Numbered from the stretch's first letter, positions 25,411 through 34,570 are shown. The stretch: DNA of 64,000 nucleotides from Spartinivicinus ruber (GCF_011009015.1 NZ_CP048878.1:2145001-2209000); one strand, 5' to 3'. Notes: a model not told the origin generated them from the sequence alone. A program made the numbers and translations.

Positions 25411-26496
25411 ATGAAACGGATTTTTATTGGTTTATTAGCATGGTTGATTTTAGCAGACTGGGTAGTTGCTGAAGCGTTGCCCTTTAAAGTTGAGAGTTTG
25501 GTGAGTGATTTACGCTACCCTTGGGGAATGGCATTTATCACGCCTGCGGAATTACTCATCACAGAAAAAGGTGGTGCTGTAAAATATATTCAATTAAATA
25601 ATCAAGTGAGTAAAACCATTGCCACTTTGCCAGTAGCTCAAGTGGGGCAAGGGGGGTTATTGGATATTGCTTTGCACCCCGATTTTAAGCAAAACCGGTG
25701 GGTGTATTTGACTTATAGTAAGGCAGTTGAAGGTGGGTATACCACAACTTTAGCTAGAGGCATTTTTAAAAAGACCCAGCTTAAACAAATACGAGAGCTG
25801 TTGGTTACTTCTGCAATCAGTCGGGCTGGACGTCATTTTGGTTCAAGAATTGTATTTGATCAGCAAGGCTATCTGTATATGACCATTGGTGATCGAGGTG
25901 ACCGCCATAATTCCCAGCGTTTAAATACTCATGCAGGAAAAGTGTTGAGATTAACGGCTGAAGGTAAACCAGCAAAGAATAATCCCTTTGTGAAAAAGCC
26001 CAATGCACTGCCAGAAATTTATAGTTATGGACATCGTAATCCCCAGGGGATGGTATTTGATCTACAAACCCAACAGCTCTGGTTACATGAGCATGGCCCC
26101 CAAGGCGGAGATGAAATTAATTTAGTTGAAGCAGGGGTAAATTATGGCTGGCCAGTCATTACTTATGGGCGGGAATATTCTGGCGATGTAATTACTGATA
26201 AAACCCATGATCCTAAAATGGCACAACCCCATTGGTATTGGGTACCTTCTATCGCGCCTTCTGGTATGACTTTATATAGAGGTAAGCCGTTTAAAAGCTG
26301 GCAAGGTGATTTTTTAGTGGGAGCTTTAAAAGACCGGCTATTAGCTAGAGTATCCTTAACGGATGTGCAAAAAGGGACAGAGCAGCGTTATGATTTTCAT
26401 AAACGCATCAGAGCTGTTACAGAAGGCCCTGATGGTTTGGTCTACTTACTGACAGATCAAAGTCCAGGGGAGTTATTAAGATTACGACCGAAATAG
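25411..26496 (+). CDS. PQQ-dependent aldose/sorbosone-type dehydrogenase
   Basis: A 361-residue periplasmic six-bladed beta-propeller of the soluble glucose/sorbosone dehydrogenase family (E. coli YliI type). The signal peptide is MKRIFIGLLAWLILADWVVA. Characteristic segments are LRYPWGMAFI, GQGGLLDIALHPDF, GDRGDRHNSQ, YSYGHRNPQGMVFD, EHGPQGGDEINLVEAGVNYG, PSGMTLYRG and VTEGPDGLVYLLTD. It would oxidise sugars or aldehydes with PQQ and calcium. The start at 25411 is chosen for the signal peptide; the frame is open into the ptrB remnant. Before the island inserted it was probably the next gene after ptrB. Confidence 0.9.
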   Translation: MKRIFIGLLAWLILADWVVAEALPFKVESLVSDLRYPWGMAFITPAELLITEKGGAVKYIQLNNQVSKTIATLPVAQVGQGGLLDIALHPDFKQNRWVYLTYSKAVEGGYTTTLARGIFKKTQLKQIRELLVTSAISRAGRHFGSRIVFDQQGYLYMTIGDRGDRHNSQRLNTHAGKVLRLTAEGKPAKNNPFVKKPNALPEIYSYGHRNPQGMVFDLQTQQLWLHEHGPQGGDEINLVEAGVNYGWPVITYGREYSGDVITDKTHDPKMAQPHWYWVPSIAPSGMTLYRGKPFKSWQGDFLVGALKDRLLARVSLTDVQKGTEQRYDFHKRIRAVTEGPDGLVYLLTDQSPGELLRLRPK

Positions 26497-26515
26497 GTTA
26501 TATTTCCCTGTAGCA

Positions 26516-27091
26516 CTAAAAATCTTCTAGCTCATCATCTTCCATTATAGGAGCCTGGCGACGGCTCCGGGTTTTGCGTTCTGGTTTTTTCTCTGTTCTT
26601 TTGCTTTCTCTTGTTGTTAAAGGGGCTGATTGTGTTTTTTGTGGTTTGGGTAAGATTTGGTAAAAGCCGACTGTTTTTAAAAACCAGCATTGAATTAGTG
26701 CACATATAAACATGATGTACTGATAGTTATAATAAACTTTCAGTAAGGGTAAATTAATTTTATTTTGACTAAGGGTTGAAATAGTTAGTAAGGCGGTTGT
26801 TAAAACAAGCCCGGAAATAGACATAATTAACCCAGTTGTTAATAAGATATTGTCTGCTTTTGTTTGCTTAAAGCTTCTCAGTGAGTCGCGTAACATGATG
26901 CCCCATAGGGCAATCGTAATAAAGGACCATTCTGGTAACCGCTTAATGCTATCCCATTCTTTACCAATCGATAATAAAATCAGTACATAAACAATAATTG
27001 GTAATAGTGTAAAGCCTGTCTCGTATACTGCCATTGCCAGGGACTTAAGGCCTAAACCCACATGCTGTAAGTAATAAAGTATGCGTTTCAT
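26516..27091 (-). CDS. Membrane protein of unknown function with charged C-terminal tail
   Basis: Not recognised. 191 residues with four predicted membrane segments: TLLPIIVYVLILLSIG, WSFITIALWGIMLR, LIMSISGLVLTTALLTI and YIMFICALIQCWFL. A basic then acidic cytosolic-type tail follows (KRTEKKPERKTRSRRQAPIM, then EDDELEDF). GAGG stands 5 nt before the ATG at 27091; the upstream in-frame start at 27115 lacks one. It converges on the sugar dehydrogenase. The next 296 bp upstream hold no gene I can support. Confidence 0.7.
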   Translation of the reverse strand: MKRILYYLQHVGLGLKSLAMAVYETGFTLLPIIVYVLILLSIGKEWDSIKRLPEWSFITIALWGIMLRDSLRSFKQTKADNILLTTGLIMSISGLVLTTALLTISTLSQNKINLPLLKVYYNYQYIMFICALIQCWFLKTVGFYQILPKPQKTQSAPLTTRESKRTEKKPERKTRSRRQAPIMEDDELEDF

Positions 27092-27387
27092 ATTTACCTC
27101 AATAAAAATATCCAATCTATTTTATAATGGGTCTTCAGCTTCCTTTATTGTTACGAATGGCTTGAAGTAGGCTAAAAAACAAGCGCGAACTATCGCATAT
27201 TTTTATGAGGTCTTTTGAGGAATAGTTAGCATTAAAAAAATGAAACAAGTTGTGTATAGCTGTGGCTAATGAATAACAAAAAAGCAACTAGCTATACCTG
27301 ACTTGTAGTATTTTTGTTTGAGTGATTATACCGTATAGTAGGCTAGCTATATTGCATGGCTGCTGTCTTAGTTGCTTAGGAGTGGAT

Positions 27388-27849
27388 TCAGCCTGATAAT
27401 TGAGCCTCTTCAAGCCTGATTTGCCTACGCTGAAGTGCTTCTTGGTAGCGACGCTTTTCATCCGGAGTTTGAGGAGTAAATGGTGGTACTTGGGTGGGTT
27501 TGCCATTCTTGTCCAATGAAACCATGGTAAAATAGCAACTGTTCGTATGCCGTGATTTGCGTTGGCGAATGTCCTCTGCAACCACCCGGATTCCCACTTC
27601 CAGTGACGTATTGCCAGTATAATTGACGCTTGCCAGGCAAGAGACCATTTCACCTATTTCAATGGCGTCTTTAAACAGCACCTTATCAACTGACAGTGTA
27701 ACAACATAAGAAGCGCAGTAGCGCATGGCACAGGTATAAGCAACCCGATCAAGCAACCTGAGTAAGTCCCCTCCATGCATTTTGCCGGAAAAGTTAGCCA
27801 TTTCGGGGGTTACTAACTCACTCATTCTTAAGGTGTGTTTGTAACTCAT
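27388..27849 (-). CDS. Acyl-CoA thioesterase, hotdog fold (YciA/BACH type)
   Basis: A 153-residue cytosolic thioesterase hydrolysing acyl-CoA to free acid and CoA. The family signature is TPEMANFSGKMHGGDLLRLL, with the hotdog helix DRVAYTCAMRYC, the strand VVTLSVDKVLFKDAIEIGEM and VNYTGNTSLEVGIRVVAED. The catalytic acidic residue is the Asp of GGDLLRLLD in this group. The start MSYKHTL fits the family; the frame is open to 27882. No co-transcribed neighbour is obvious. Confidence 0.88.
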   Translation of the reverse strand: MSYKHTLRMSELVTPEMANFSGKMHGGDLLRLLDRVAYTCAMRYCASYVVTLSVDKVLFKDAIEIGEMVSCLASVNYTGNTSLEVGIRVVAEDIRQRKSRHTNSCYFTMVSLDKNGKPTQVPPFTPQTPDEKRRYQEALQRRQIRLEEAQLSG

Positions 27850-27989
27850 TGTGCTTTGCTCTTTACCAGGAGATAACAGCATATATAGATAGCAATGAGT
27901 GAAATCTCAAGGGTAAGCACAGAATTGAGTAGGGGAAGGCTTAATTACCCACTATCTTTCTATCTGCAAGCTACACTTGAGATAATCAT

Positions 27990-28847
27990 ATGAATAACTT
28001 TCTCTCACTCATGAAAAGCATCAGCGTTATTGAATGTTGGCTGTTCACCATTTACTGTCAGACAAATTTATTAGCTGGTAACTATTGGTCTACACATGTA
28101 GTCAATGTGGCAGATGATTTGGCAGAGTGGCCTCCCTATACCTATTTTGTACGAAAAAATGGACAAGCTACTCAGAAAATTGCAGGTTTGGCGGTTGATA
28201 TTGTTGATCAGATATTTACCTCACACCATATAAAGTACACGATGGAGTTACTACCATGGCAACGGGCACAAGCCGAAGTGGAGAAAGGGAATCGTTATCA
28301 TATGTTGCTAAATGCATCTTATAGTGATAAGCGTAATCAAGTTTATTTATTGACAAAACCATATTATCAATTAAATCCTTATATATTTTATTCGAAAAAA
28401 TATCACCCTGAAAAATTATTGATCAGTGGTGTAGAGGATGTAAAAAAACGGTTTAAAACCTGCGGAATTTTTGGCTATAGCTATGCGGCAAGGGGTTTTG
28501 AAGAAAATGAAGTTGATGCTTGGGCAAAGAATTATGGCTTGTTAATCAATGCACTCCATAAACATGGTAGACGATGTGATGTTTTTATAGAGGGCTATGA
28601 AATAATGATTGGTTTTACTGTAATTGGTAAGCCTTTTATGACAGACCCTCTATTGGGGTATGTGAAGCTTCCTGGTGTAAAGCAAGAGCCTTTTTATATG
28701 ATGATTAGTCGCCACATTCCCCATGCCAATGAGTTGGTTGAAATAATTGACAAGGGGATTATCCGTTTGGTGAAAACAGGTCAAATGAGAGCATTATTTG
28801 ATAAATATCAGTTATTATATCCTGAGAATGATTTTTATTTAAAATAA
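27990..28847 (+). CDS. Periplasmic solute-binding protein (SBP family 3-like)
   Basis: A 285-residue exported binding protein. The hydrophobic N-terminus (SVIECWLFTIYCQTNLLAG) acts as signal. The body has DDLAEWPPYTYFV, AGLAVDIVDQIFTSHHIKYT, LLPWQRAQAEVEKG and the C-terminal IIRLVKTGQMRALFDKYQ, the usual layout for family 3 proteins. Such proteins in marine gammaproteobacteria often stand alone without a permease, as here, and may serve sensing rather than uptake. The ligand is unknown. Related genes are at 42196 and 43012, and a broken one at 1167. Confidence 0.8.
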   Translation: MNNFLSLMKSISVIECWLFTIYCQTNLLAGNYWSTHVVNVADDLAEWPPYTYFVRKNGQATQKIAGLAVDIVDQIFTSHHIKYTMELLPWQRAQAEVEKGNRYHMLLNASYSDKRNQVYLLTKPYYQLNPYIFYSKKYHPEKLLISGVEDVKKRFKTCGIFGYSYAARGFEENEVDAWAKNYGLLINALHKHGRRCDVFIEGYEIMIGFTVIGKPFMTDPLLGYVKLPGVKQEPFYMMISRHIPHANELVEIIDKGIIRLVKTGQMRALFDKYQLLYPENDFYLK

Positions 28848-29333
28848 TAAGTTTAGTTGTCTAATCGGTTAGTTTAAATCGATCGTTTGAACCAATTTCG
28901 TAAAACTCGTTGTCTATCGTTGATGCTATTTGATACCTATCAAACCTTTAGTTATATACAATTGTGTTTACCTAAAAATCATTTGAGAAGCGTATAAAAA
29001 GCTAAAAAAACAAACTTGTCTACTGAGACTTATTTATGCAAAAATCTTGCTGCTAATAATTACATCAATTGCAGTATACTTCCTGGTTAATATACGTACT
29101 AAATGGCGACAGGTTGGAAGCCTGCGAATTATGCTAGAGACCAACCTGGTTAGTATAAATGGCTAGTGAATATAAATATTTAGCCTGTATCAATGGCTGA
29201 TCAGTATAAATACTTAACGATAATAAAATATATACAGCATAAGATGGGTATTTAGAAGAAGGGTGTCAAATTTTGGAATCAGGCTGTTTAGCCTATCGCC
29301 AATCAAAGGGTATAAGGGAACAAAGGAAGACTA
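28848..29333. other. Intergenic stretch with a solo end of the dispersed repeat
   Basis: No gene seen. 28971-28998 (CCTAAAAATCATTTGAGAAG, then CGTATAAA) resembles the right end of the dispersed element at 50360-50536 (CCTAAAAATCATTCGGGAAG, then GGTATAGA). A partner end is not evident, so this may be a solo remnant. The rest is AT-rich with repeated GTATAAAT-like words between 29150 and 29215. Confidence 0.4.
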
Positions 29334-29705
29334 GTGAATAAACAGGATATTTTAACTCAGCTAATTGGGATCGTAGTTTTTTCTCAAATTATTGTTAGTA
29401 ACAGTTTTGCAGAGCCATTATCCTCAACTCAAACGCCTGTGCTTGCTGCTATACCACCAGTGCAATTAATGGACTGGGGAGATACCATACGAATTTCGTT
29501 AACTCACTTACCACCCAAGGTTAGCCTGTTTAAAGTGAAGCATGGCGCGACTGAAATTACCGACTGTAATGATCAGGCGGGTTATAAAATTCCATTTTGG
29601 TCAAATATACTGTTGAACAAGGAACAACTACCAATGACGTTGTGTGTGGTCGCTTATGACCTGGCTGATAACAGTTCTGTACCCTGGGTTTTTGCGCTTA
29701 AATAA
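29334..29705 (+). CDS. Secreted protein of unknown function
   Basis: Not recognised. 123 residues starting at GTG with AAGGAAG 5 nt upstream. The N-terminus (LIGIVVFSQIIVSNSFAEPL) is a signal peptide with an Ala-x-Ala-like site near residue 26. The mature domain is short and probably beta-rich (DTIRISLTHLPPKVSLFKVK) with two cysteines (TDCND and TLCVV) that could pair. No neighbour gives a clue. Confidence 0.65.
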   Translation: MNKQDILTQLIGIVVFSQIIVSNSFAEPLSSTQTPVLAAIPPVQLMDWGDTIRISLTHLPPKVSLFKVKHGATEITDCNDQAGYKIPFWSNILLNKEQLPMTLCVVAYDLADNSSVPWVFALK

Positions 29706-29843
29706 AGTTTGCGGAAAGACATTTTTTTACTACAGTGAAATTTTATCGTGTAAATTGAGAGATATTTAATGAGTAGGTTGCCTTTGTTTCAAAAGTGAAA
29801 TCAGTGTAAAGGAAGACAATAAAAACTATAAGGATAAATTACT

Positions 29844-30434
29844 ATGGCCTATTTACAACCATTACCAACGACCCACCATCCTGAATTAATAGACAGTTTT
29901 AGTGTATTTGAGCGTATTTTAGGCTTTGTGCCTAACAGTATGTTAACCATGCAACGTTGCCCTGAAGTTGTAAAAGGGTTTACAGTATTAACAGAAGCGG
30001 TGATGAGTCCTTACGGTAGTGTGGATATGGGATTTAAACGACTGATTGCCCATTTTGCCAGTAAAGCAGCAGGGTGTCGTTATTGTGAGGCACACTCATT
30101 AGTGGCGGCAAAAATTCATGGTATCAGTGATGAAAAAGTAGCTGCAGTGTGGGATTATAAGACAAGCTCTTTATATACTGAGGCAGAAAGGGTGGCACTG
30201 GATTTTGCTTTAGCGTCTGGAGCTGTCCCTAATGCTGTTGACGACACCTTAATGATAAAAATGAAGCAGCACTGGTCAGAACAACAAATTGTAGAAATAC
30301 TCGCAGCAGTTTGTTTATATGGTTTTTTAAATCGTTGGAATGACTCAATGGCCACTGACCTGGAGGGGCCTCCTAAGGCGTTGGCAGAGCAAGTGTTGAA
30401 ATGCCACGGTTGGAGCGGCGGCAAGCATATATAA
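29844..30434 (+). CDS. Carboxymuconolactone decarboxylase-family (AhpD-like) protein
   Basis: A 196-residue all-helical protein with the AhpD-type redox motif CRYCEAHS at about residues 79-86: CxxC followed by His three residues later, with upstream KRLIAHFASKAAGC. AhpD-like proteins use the CxxC pair in peroxide or alkylhydroperoxide reduction; many members are uncharacterised. AAGGATAAATTACT precedes the ATG. It stands alone on the plus strand, between a secreted protein gene and a convergent PhnA-like gene. Confidence 0.82.
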   Translation: MAYLQPLPTTHHPELIDSFSVFERILGFVPNSMLTMQRCPEVVKGFTVLTEAVMSPYGSVDMGFKRLIAHFASKAAGCRYCEAHSLVAAKIHGISDEKVAAVWDYKTSSLYTEAERVALDFALASGAVPNAVDDTLMIKMKQHWSEQQIVEILAAVCLYGFLNRWNDSMATDLEGPPKALAEQVLKCHGWSGGKHI

Positions 30435-30481
30435 AGGTTTAGTCAATATAGATGCTGGATGGCATCTATGCTTAGACGTTG

Positions 30482-30898
30482 TTATTTCTTTTTCTCAGTA
30501 ATGATTGCCTTGTCAATTTGCTCTGCTATTTCTGGCTCAAGGTATGCCTGCTCAAGTAACTCTGCTGCCCAGTCGGCTTTATCTGCTAAATATTTTAACA
30601 TTCTTATAGCAATAATTTGAGCAGCAGGCAGGCTACTCCACATGGTTTTGGTTAAACACCGCCAGTGGTCAGTCTGAATAGATTTTGGGCGATTTAATTG
30701 CTCATAGCAGGTTGGGCAAAGCAACAAGCATTGATCAAGCTCCGGCTCTACAGGTATAGGCGGCACCTCATAAGTAGTTAATTTAACTCCGCTTGCTTCA
30801 CACAGCTCGCAACAGGACTTCGCCCGACGAGTGAGGGCTTTTCCTAACAGGTTTAACTCACTTAGTCGAGCTTGATGGTCGTCATATCCTTTAGCCAT
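30482..30898 (-). CDS. PhnA-like zinc-ribbon protein, short form
   Basis: 138 residues. RRAKSCCELCEASGVKLTTY, EVPPIP, then DQCLLLCPTCYEQL gives two CxxC knuckles of a zinc ribbon. HWRCLTKTMWSSLPAAQIIA follows, then WAAELLEQAYLEPE. This is the N-terminal half of PhnA-type proteins; the small beta-rich C-terminal domain of longer members is absent. Despite the name, PhnA proteins are not shown to act in phosphonate breakdown. It lies 23 bp after the FbpC-like ATPase gene on the same strand and is probably co-transcribed with it. Confidence 0.7.
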   Translation of the reverse strand: MAKGYDDHQARLSELNLLGKALTRRAKSCCELCEASGVKLTTYEVPPIPVEPELDQCLLLCPTCYEQLNRPKSIQTDHWRCLTKTMWSSLPAAQIIAIRMLKYLADKADWAAELLEQAYLEPEIAEQIDKAIITEKKK

Positions 30899-30921
30899 TT
30901 TTATGTCATTTCATTTATCAA

Positions 30922-31995
30922 TTACAGAACAATGGATGTTTTATTGCCATCAGTAGGTGATGAAAATGCCACCAGATGGTCGGCTTCTACCTTAATACCA
31001 ATTTGCTCTCCAATCTCGTAATTATGGTGACTGGGAATTAATGACTCCACAATACTGCCTGTCGATAGTTGTAAGTGATAATGGGTCATGGCTCCTTTAA
31101 ACACTTTTTGTACAACGTGGGCTTTGATTGGGCTATCAGGTGCTTCTATCACGTCATCTGGTCGTAATAATACTTCAATAGGTGTACCAACAACCCAATC
31201 ATAAGAACGGTTACCTGTGAGTTCGCCGAGCTCGGTCGCGACACTTTCGGGGCTGGTGGCGTTGCCGCGAATAAAATGCCCTTGGCCAATAAAATTGGCG
31301 ACAAAATGTGTACGTGGCTCGTGGTATAAATTATAGGGTGTATCCCATTGGAGTAACTTGCCCTCTTTCATCACACCAACTTTATCAGAAAAGCTAAAGG
31401 CTTCTTCCTGGTCGTGGGTGACTAAAATTGCACTAATACCCTGGCTTTTCAGAATTTCTCGTACCTCTTCGCTTAACCGGCGACGGAGGTCAATATCCAG
31501 GTTAGAAAATGGTTCATCCATTAGCAGCAATTTGGGAGCAGGTGCTAAAGCACGAGCCAATGCCACTCGCTGTTGTTGACCACCAGATAGCTCATGGGGA
31601 AAACGTTCACCATAGCCAGTTAAATTGACCAGATTTAATAACTTGTCAGTGATAGCGGCTTTATTAGTTTGTTTAGGGATACCAAAAGCAATATTTTTAG
31701 CCACCGTTAAATGGGGGAACAGCGCATAATCCTGAAACACCATACCTATTTCCCGTTTTTCAGGTGGAACGCTGTGTTGTGGGCTTGATAGTATGTTGTC
31801 AGTTAATTTAACCAAACCTTGACTGATAGGCTCAAACCCAGCAATAGCACGTAGTGTTGTGGTTTTGCCGCAGCCACTTGGACCTAACAGGCTACAAATG
31901 TCGCCTGGGTTAATATGAAAGCTGATGTTATGAACTATGGTATGGTGATTATAGCCACAGTGAACATCTTCTAACGTGAGTAATGGTGATTCCAT
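30922..31995 (-). CDS. ABC transporter ATP-binding protein (FbpC/PotA type)
   Basis: A 357-residue ATPase: Walker A GPSGCGKTTTLRAI, Q-loop MVFQDYALFPHLTVAKNIAF, signature LSGGQQQRVALARALAPAPK, Walker B LLLMDEPFSNLDIDLRRRL, and switch His in ILVTHDQEE. A C-terminal TOBE-like regulatory domain of about 110 residues follows. The overall form fits ferric-iron or polyamine/spermidine importers. No permease or binding-protein gene adjoins it, so its partners are elsewhere. The start ATG at 31995 opens the conserved MESPLLTLEDV; a GTG at 32067 would add 24 residues and has no family support. Confidence 0.8.
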   Translation of the reverse strand: MESPLLTLEDVHCGYNHHTIVHNISFHINPGDICSLLGPSGCGKTTTLRAIAGFEPISQGLVKLTDNILSSPQHSVPPEKREIGMVFQDYALFPHLTVAKNIAFGIPKQTNKAAITDKLLNLVNLTGYGERFPHELSGGQQQRVALARALAPAPKLLLMDEPFSNLDIDLRRRLSEEVREILKSQGISAILVTHDQEEAFSFSDKVGVMKEGKLLQWDTPYNLYHEPRTHFVANFIGQGHFIRGNATSPESVATELGELTGNRSYDWVVGTPIEVLLRPDDVIEAPDSPIKAHVVQKVFKGAMTHYHLQLSTGSIVESLIPSHHNYEIGEQIGIKVEADHLVAFSSPTDGNKTSIVL

Positions 31996-32130
31996 TGTTT
32001 TGTGGTTTGGGTACAAAATGATTAAGTGTTGTGTTTTATCAAGTTTAGTGTTCTTACTTATAGCCACAATGAAAGGCTGAGCTATGGTAGAGCTGATCAG
32101 CCCAGGTTTGCAATAGAAAAAGGAAAATTA

Positions 32131-33696
32131 ATGAATGCTGTAGAGTTGGGTGTGTTTGCCAATCGATTGAGTGCTGTTTGTGATGAGATGGGGGCAGTAT
32201 TAAAACGTTCTGCTTTTTCTCCCAATATAAAAGATCGCTTGGATTTTTCCTGTGCGGTATTTTCCCGAGAGGGTGAGCTAGTGGCACAAGCAGCGCATAT
32301 TCCTGTGCATTTAGGCAGTATGGCTTATGCAATGCAACAAATAGTGAGTTCTATTAACTGGTTGCCTAGTGACATGGTAGTTGTAAATGACCCTTATCTG
32401 GGAGGCACCCATTTGCCTGATGTAACTATCATTGCTCCAGTGTTTATTAATGATCAGTTGGCTGCTTTTGTTGCAAGCCGTGCCCATCATGCCAACATTG
32501 GTGCAGAAACGCCTGGCTCAATGCCAATTTCAACTCGACTTGAACAGGAAGGAGAGATTATTCCTCCAACAAAAATACGTGAGCAAGGCAAGTTGGTGGA
32601 GCAAGTGTTTTCACGACTGGCAAAACCGGGGCGGGCAGAGCAGGCAGGTGATTTTAATGCGCAAGTCAGTGCTTGTCAGGTAGGCAGTGAGCGGATAGCC
32701 GAGCTATTAGCAACCTATGGTGTAGCGACATTTAATGATTTATTAAAAGCCCTGAATGACTATGCTGAACGGCTGGCAAGGCAAACTATCCAGCAAATAC
32801 CCGATGGCAGCTATTGCTTTGAAGATGTTATGGATGATGATGGGCAAGGCAATCAAGATATAGTGATTAGCCTTAATTTGCAGGTGAGTGGTGATACTGT
32901 TGTGGTTGATTTTAACGGCACTGCACAACAGGTGGCTGGTAATATTAATTGTCCTTTATCTGTAACAGCGGCTGCCGTTTATTATGGTTTTCGTTGCTTA
33001 ATGCCTGCGGTAACGCCGGCTTGTGCAGGTAGCTTCAAACCTATTCAGCTACAGGCCCCACAGGGTTGCTTGGTGAATGCTAAACGGCCTGCAGCGGTGG
33101 CTGCAGGTAATGTAGAAACATCATCAAGAATTGTGGACGTGGTGTTGGGGGCATTAGCAAAAGCAATTCCTGAGCAAATTCCGGCAGCTAGTCAGGGCAC
33201 AATGAATAATATAGCTATGGGGTGGCCAGCAGATGGAAACCAACCCGGTTGGGATTATTACGAAACTATTGCTGGAGGGATGGGTGCCAGTCAGGCAGGA
33301 CCTGGGTTGTCGGCTGTGCATAGCCACATGACTAACACATTAAACACGCCAGTCGAAAGCCTGGAGATGCATTATCCTTTGCGCATCAGACGTTATAAAA
33401 TTCGTTATGGTTCTGGTGGAGAGGGCCACTACCTTGGAGGGGATGGAATCGTTAGAGAATTTGAGTTTTTACAACCTGCCCAAGTAACTTTGTTGAGTGA
33501 ACGGCGAACCAATGAACCTTGGGGATTATCAGGCGGCGGCAATGGTTTGACTGGACTAAATGGCTTGAATTACCAGGATATTGGGGGCAAATGCAGCTTT
33601 GTCGCTAAACCCGGCGATATACTAACAATCAATACCCCAGGTGGTGGTGGTTTTGGTAATGGGATAAGAACACCACAAATCGCTAGGCACACATAA
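32131..33696 (+). CDS. Hydantoinase B/5-oxoprolinase-type protein (HyuB)
   Basis: A 521-residue protein of the hydantoinase B family, normally the partner subunit of HyuA in ATP-dependent opening of hydantoins or 5-oxoproline. Recognised from VFANRLSAVCDEMGAVLKRS, FSPNIKDRLDFSCAVF, ASRAHHANIGAETPGSMPIS, TNTLNTPVESLEMHYPLRIR and TINTPGGGGFGNG. The ATG at 32131 is chosen by homology and by AAGGAAAATTA upstream; the frame is open to 32026. No HyuA gene is adjacent, which is unusual. Its stop codon lies inside the left end of a small inverted-repeat element (33694-33837). Confidence 0.85.
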   Translation: MNAVELGVFANRLSAVCDEMGAVLKRSAFSPNIKDRLDFSCAVFSREGELVAQAAHIPVHLGSMAYAMQQIVSSINWLPSDMVVVNDPYLGGTHLPDVTIIAPVFINDQLAAFVASRAHHANIGAETPGSMPISTRLEQEGEIIPPTKIREQGKLVEQVFSRLAKPGRAEQAGDFNAQVSACQVGSERIAELLATYGVATFNDLLKALNDYAERLARQTIQQIPDGSYCFEDVMDDDGQGNQDIVISLNLQVSGDTVVVDFNGTAQQVAGNINCPLSVTAAAVYYGFRCLMPAVTPACAGSFKPIQLQAPQGCLVNAKRPAAVAAGNVETSSRIVDVVLGALAKAIPEQIPAASQGTMNNIAMGWPADGNQPGWDYYETIAGGMGASQAGPGLSAVHSHMTNTLNTPVESLEMHYPLRIRRYKIRYGSGGEGHYLGGDGIVREFEFLQPAQVTLLSERRTNEPWGLSGGGNGLTGLNGLNYQDIGGKCSFVAKPGDILTINTPGGGGFGNGIRTPQIARHT

Positions 33697-33837
33697 GGGC
33701 ACCTTTAAAAATAGTAATTTTTCGTGAGAGCAAGGCAATGCCACACGGAAGGTCACAATGTAAAGTAATACATAAGGACCTGAGTACAGGGCTAACACCA
33801 CTATCGCGGAAAAGGAGCATTTTTAGAGGTGCCCTTA
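33694..33837. repeat. Second small inverted-repeat (MITE-like) element
   Basis: 144 bp bounded by 18-bp terminal inverted repeats that differ at one base (TAAGGGCACCTTTAAAAA left, TAAGGGCACCTCTAAAAA on the reverse strand at right). There is no open frame inside. The left end supplies the stop codon of hyuB. A single end-like AAGGGCACCT also occurs at 43761, after the solute-binding gene. Confidence 0.6.
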
Positions 33838-33917
33838 AATTTAAGGGAGCATTTTTGTTAGTGCTTAGGTAAAATGGTGGGAGTGTTTAATGACTTGGTA
33901 TCTGATGAGGTAATCGA

Positions 33918-34265
33918 ATGGACATAATGGAGCAAATTGAAGAGCAGATTAAATCCAACCCAATTTTGTTATATATGAAAGGGTCTCCTAAATTGCCTCA
34001 GTGCGGTTTCTCTTCTCGGGCTGCACAAGTCATGATGGCCTGTGGTGAAAAGTTTGCTTATGTTGATATCCTACAAAACCCGGAAATTCGTGCCAACCTG
34101 CCGACATATGCCAATTGGCCAACTTTTCCCCAGTTATGGATTAATGGTGAGTTGGTAGGCGGCAGTGACATTCTAATGGAAATGTATGAAAGTGGTGAAC
34201 TACAGAAGCTAGTGAAAGCTGCTGTGGCTGATACAGCTCAAGCTGAAGAGAAGCCAGCAGAATAA
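33918..34265 (+). CDS. grxD: Monothiol glutaredoxin, Grx4 type
   Basis: A 115-residue cytosolic monothiol glutaredoxin with the CGFS active site (PQCGFSSRAAQVM), LYMKGSPKLPQ before it and TFPQLWINGELVGGSDI after it. This class binds a glutathione-ligated [2Fe-2S] cluster and passes it on in iron-sulfur assembly. The short acidic tail (AQAEEKPAE) is normal. In Pseudomonas the gene lies close to bfd and bfr; here the acyl-CoA cluster stands between. A good terminator follows. Confidence 0.95.
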   Translation: MDIMEQIEEQIKSNPILLYMKGSPKLPQCGFSSRAAQVMMACGEKFAYVDILQNPEIRANLPTYANWPTFPQLWINGELVGGSDILMEMYESGELQKLVKAAVADTAQAEEKPAE

Positions 34266-34282
34266 TCTTACCTTGTTAAACT

Positions 34283-34310
34283 AAAAAAGGTCGCGTAAGC
34301 GGCCTTTTTT
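34283..34310 (+). terminator. Terminator after grxD
   Basis: AAAAAAGGTCGC, loop GTAA, GCGGCCTTTTTT. The stem has a single G-T pair and a run of six T, 18 nt after the grxD stop. Confidence 0.9.
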
Positions 34311-34413
34311 ATAGAACGAACAAAGACCAAATAGTCGAACATTTTTATTTTCTTTAGGGTTAATATCGATTTAGCTTCAAGGAAGAATCATTAGATTATC
34401 AATGTAGTCAAAG

Positions 34414-34556
34414 TGAGAGGTTTTTAGGGGTGGCCGTCAAGCGATGAGTTAGTAGCACTTTTATGTAAATTAAAGTAGCTACCGCAAATCTTGCTGTATC
34501 AGATTTGTCCCCATGAGTTTACGTTTTAACCCTAAGAAGCATTCGCAAAGAGTATA
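34414..34556 (+). repeat. Dispersed MITE-like element, copy B
   Basis: Left end AGGTTTTTAGGGGTGGCCGT and right end AACCCTAAGAAGCATTCGCA (then AAGAGTATA) correspond to the ends of the copy at 50360-50536. The interior matches copy A (1600-1757, opposite strand) over about 85 bp, including ATGTAAATTAAAG and CTTGCTGTATCAGA. Compared with the other copies it lacks the block containing GTTAAATGCTCC. It lies just upstream of the acyl-CoA cluster, and the promoter may be inside or just beyond it. Confidence 0.75.
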
Positions 34557-34570
34557 AAAGGATATCAACT

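Noticed and set aside
32054-32332. 92-codon minus-strand frame over the start of hyuB
   Set aside because: Antisense to conserved HyuB sequence and without coding features of its own.
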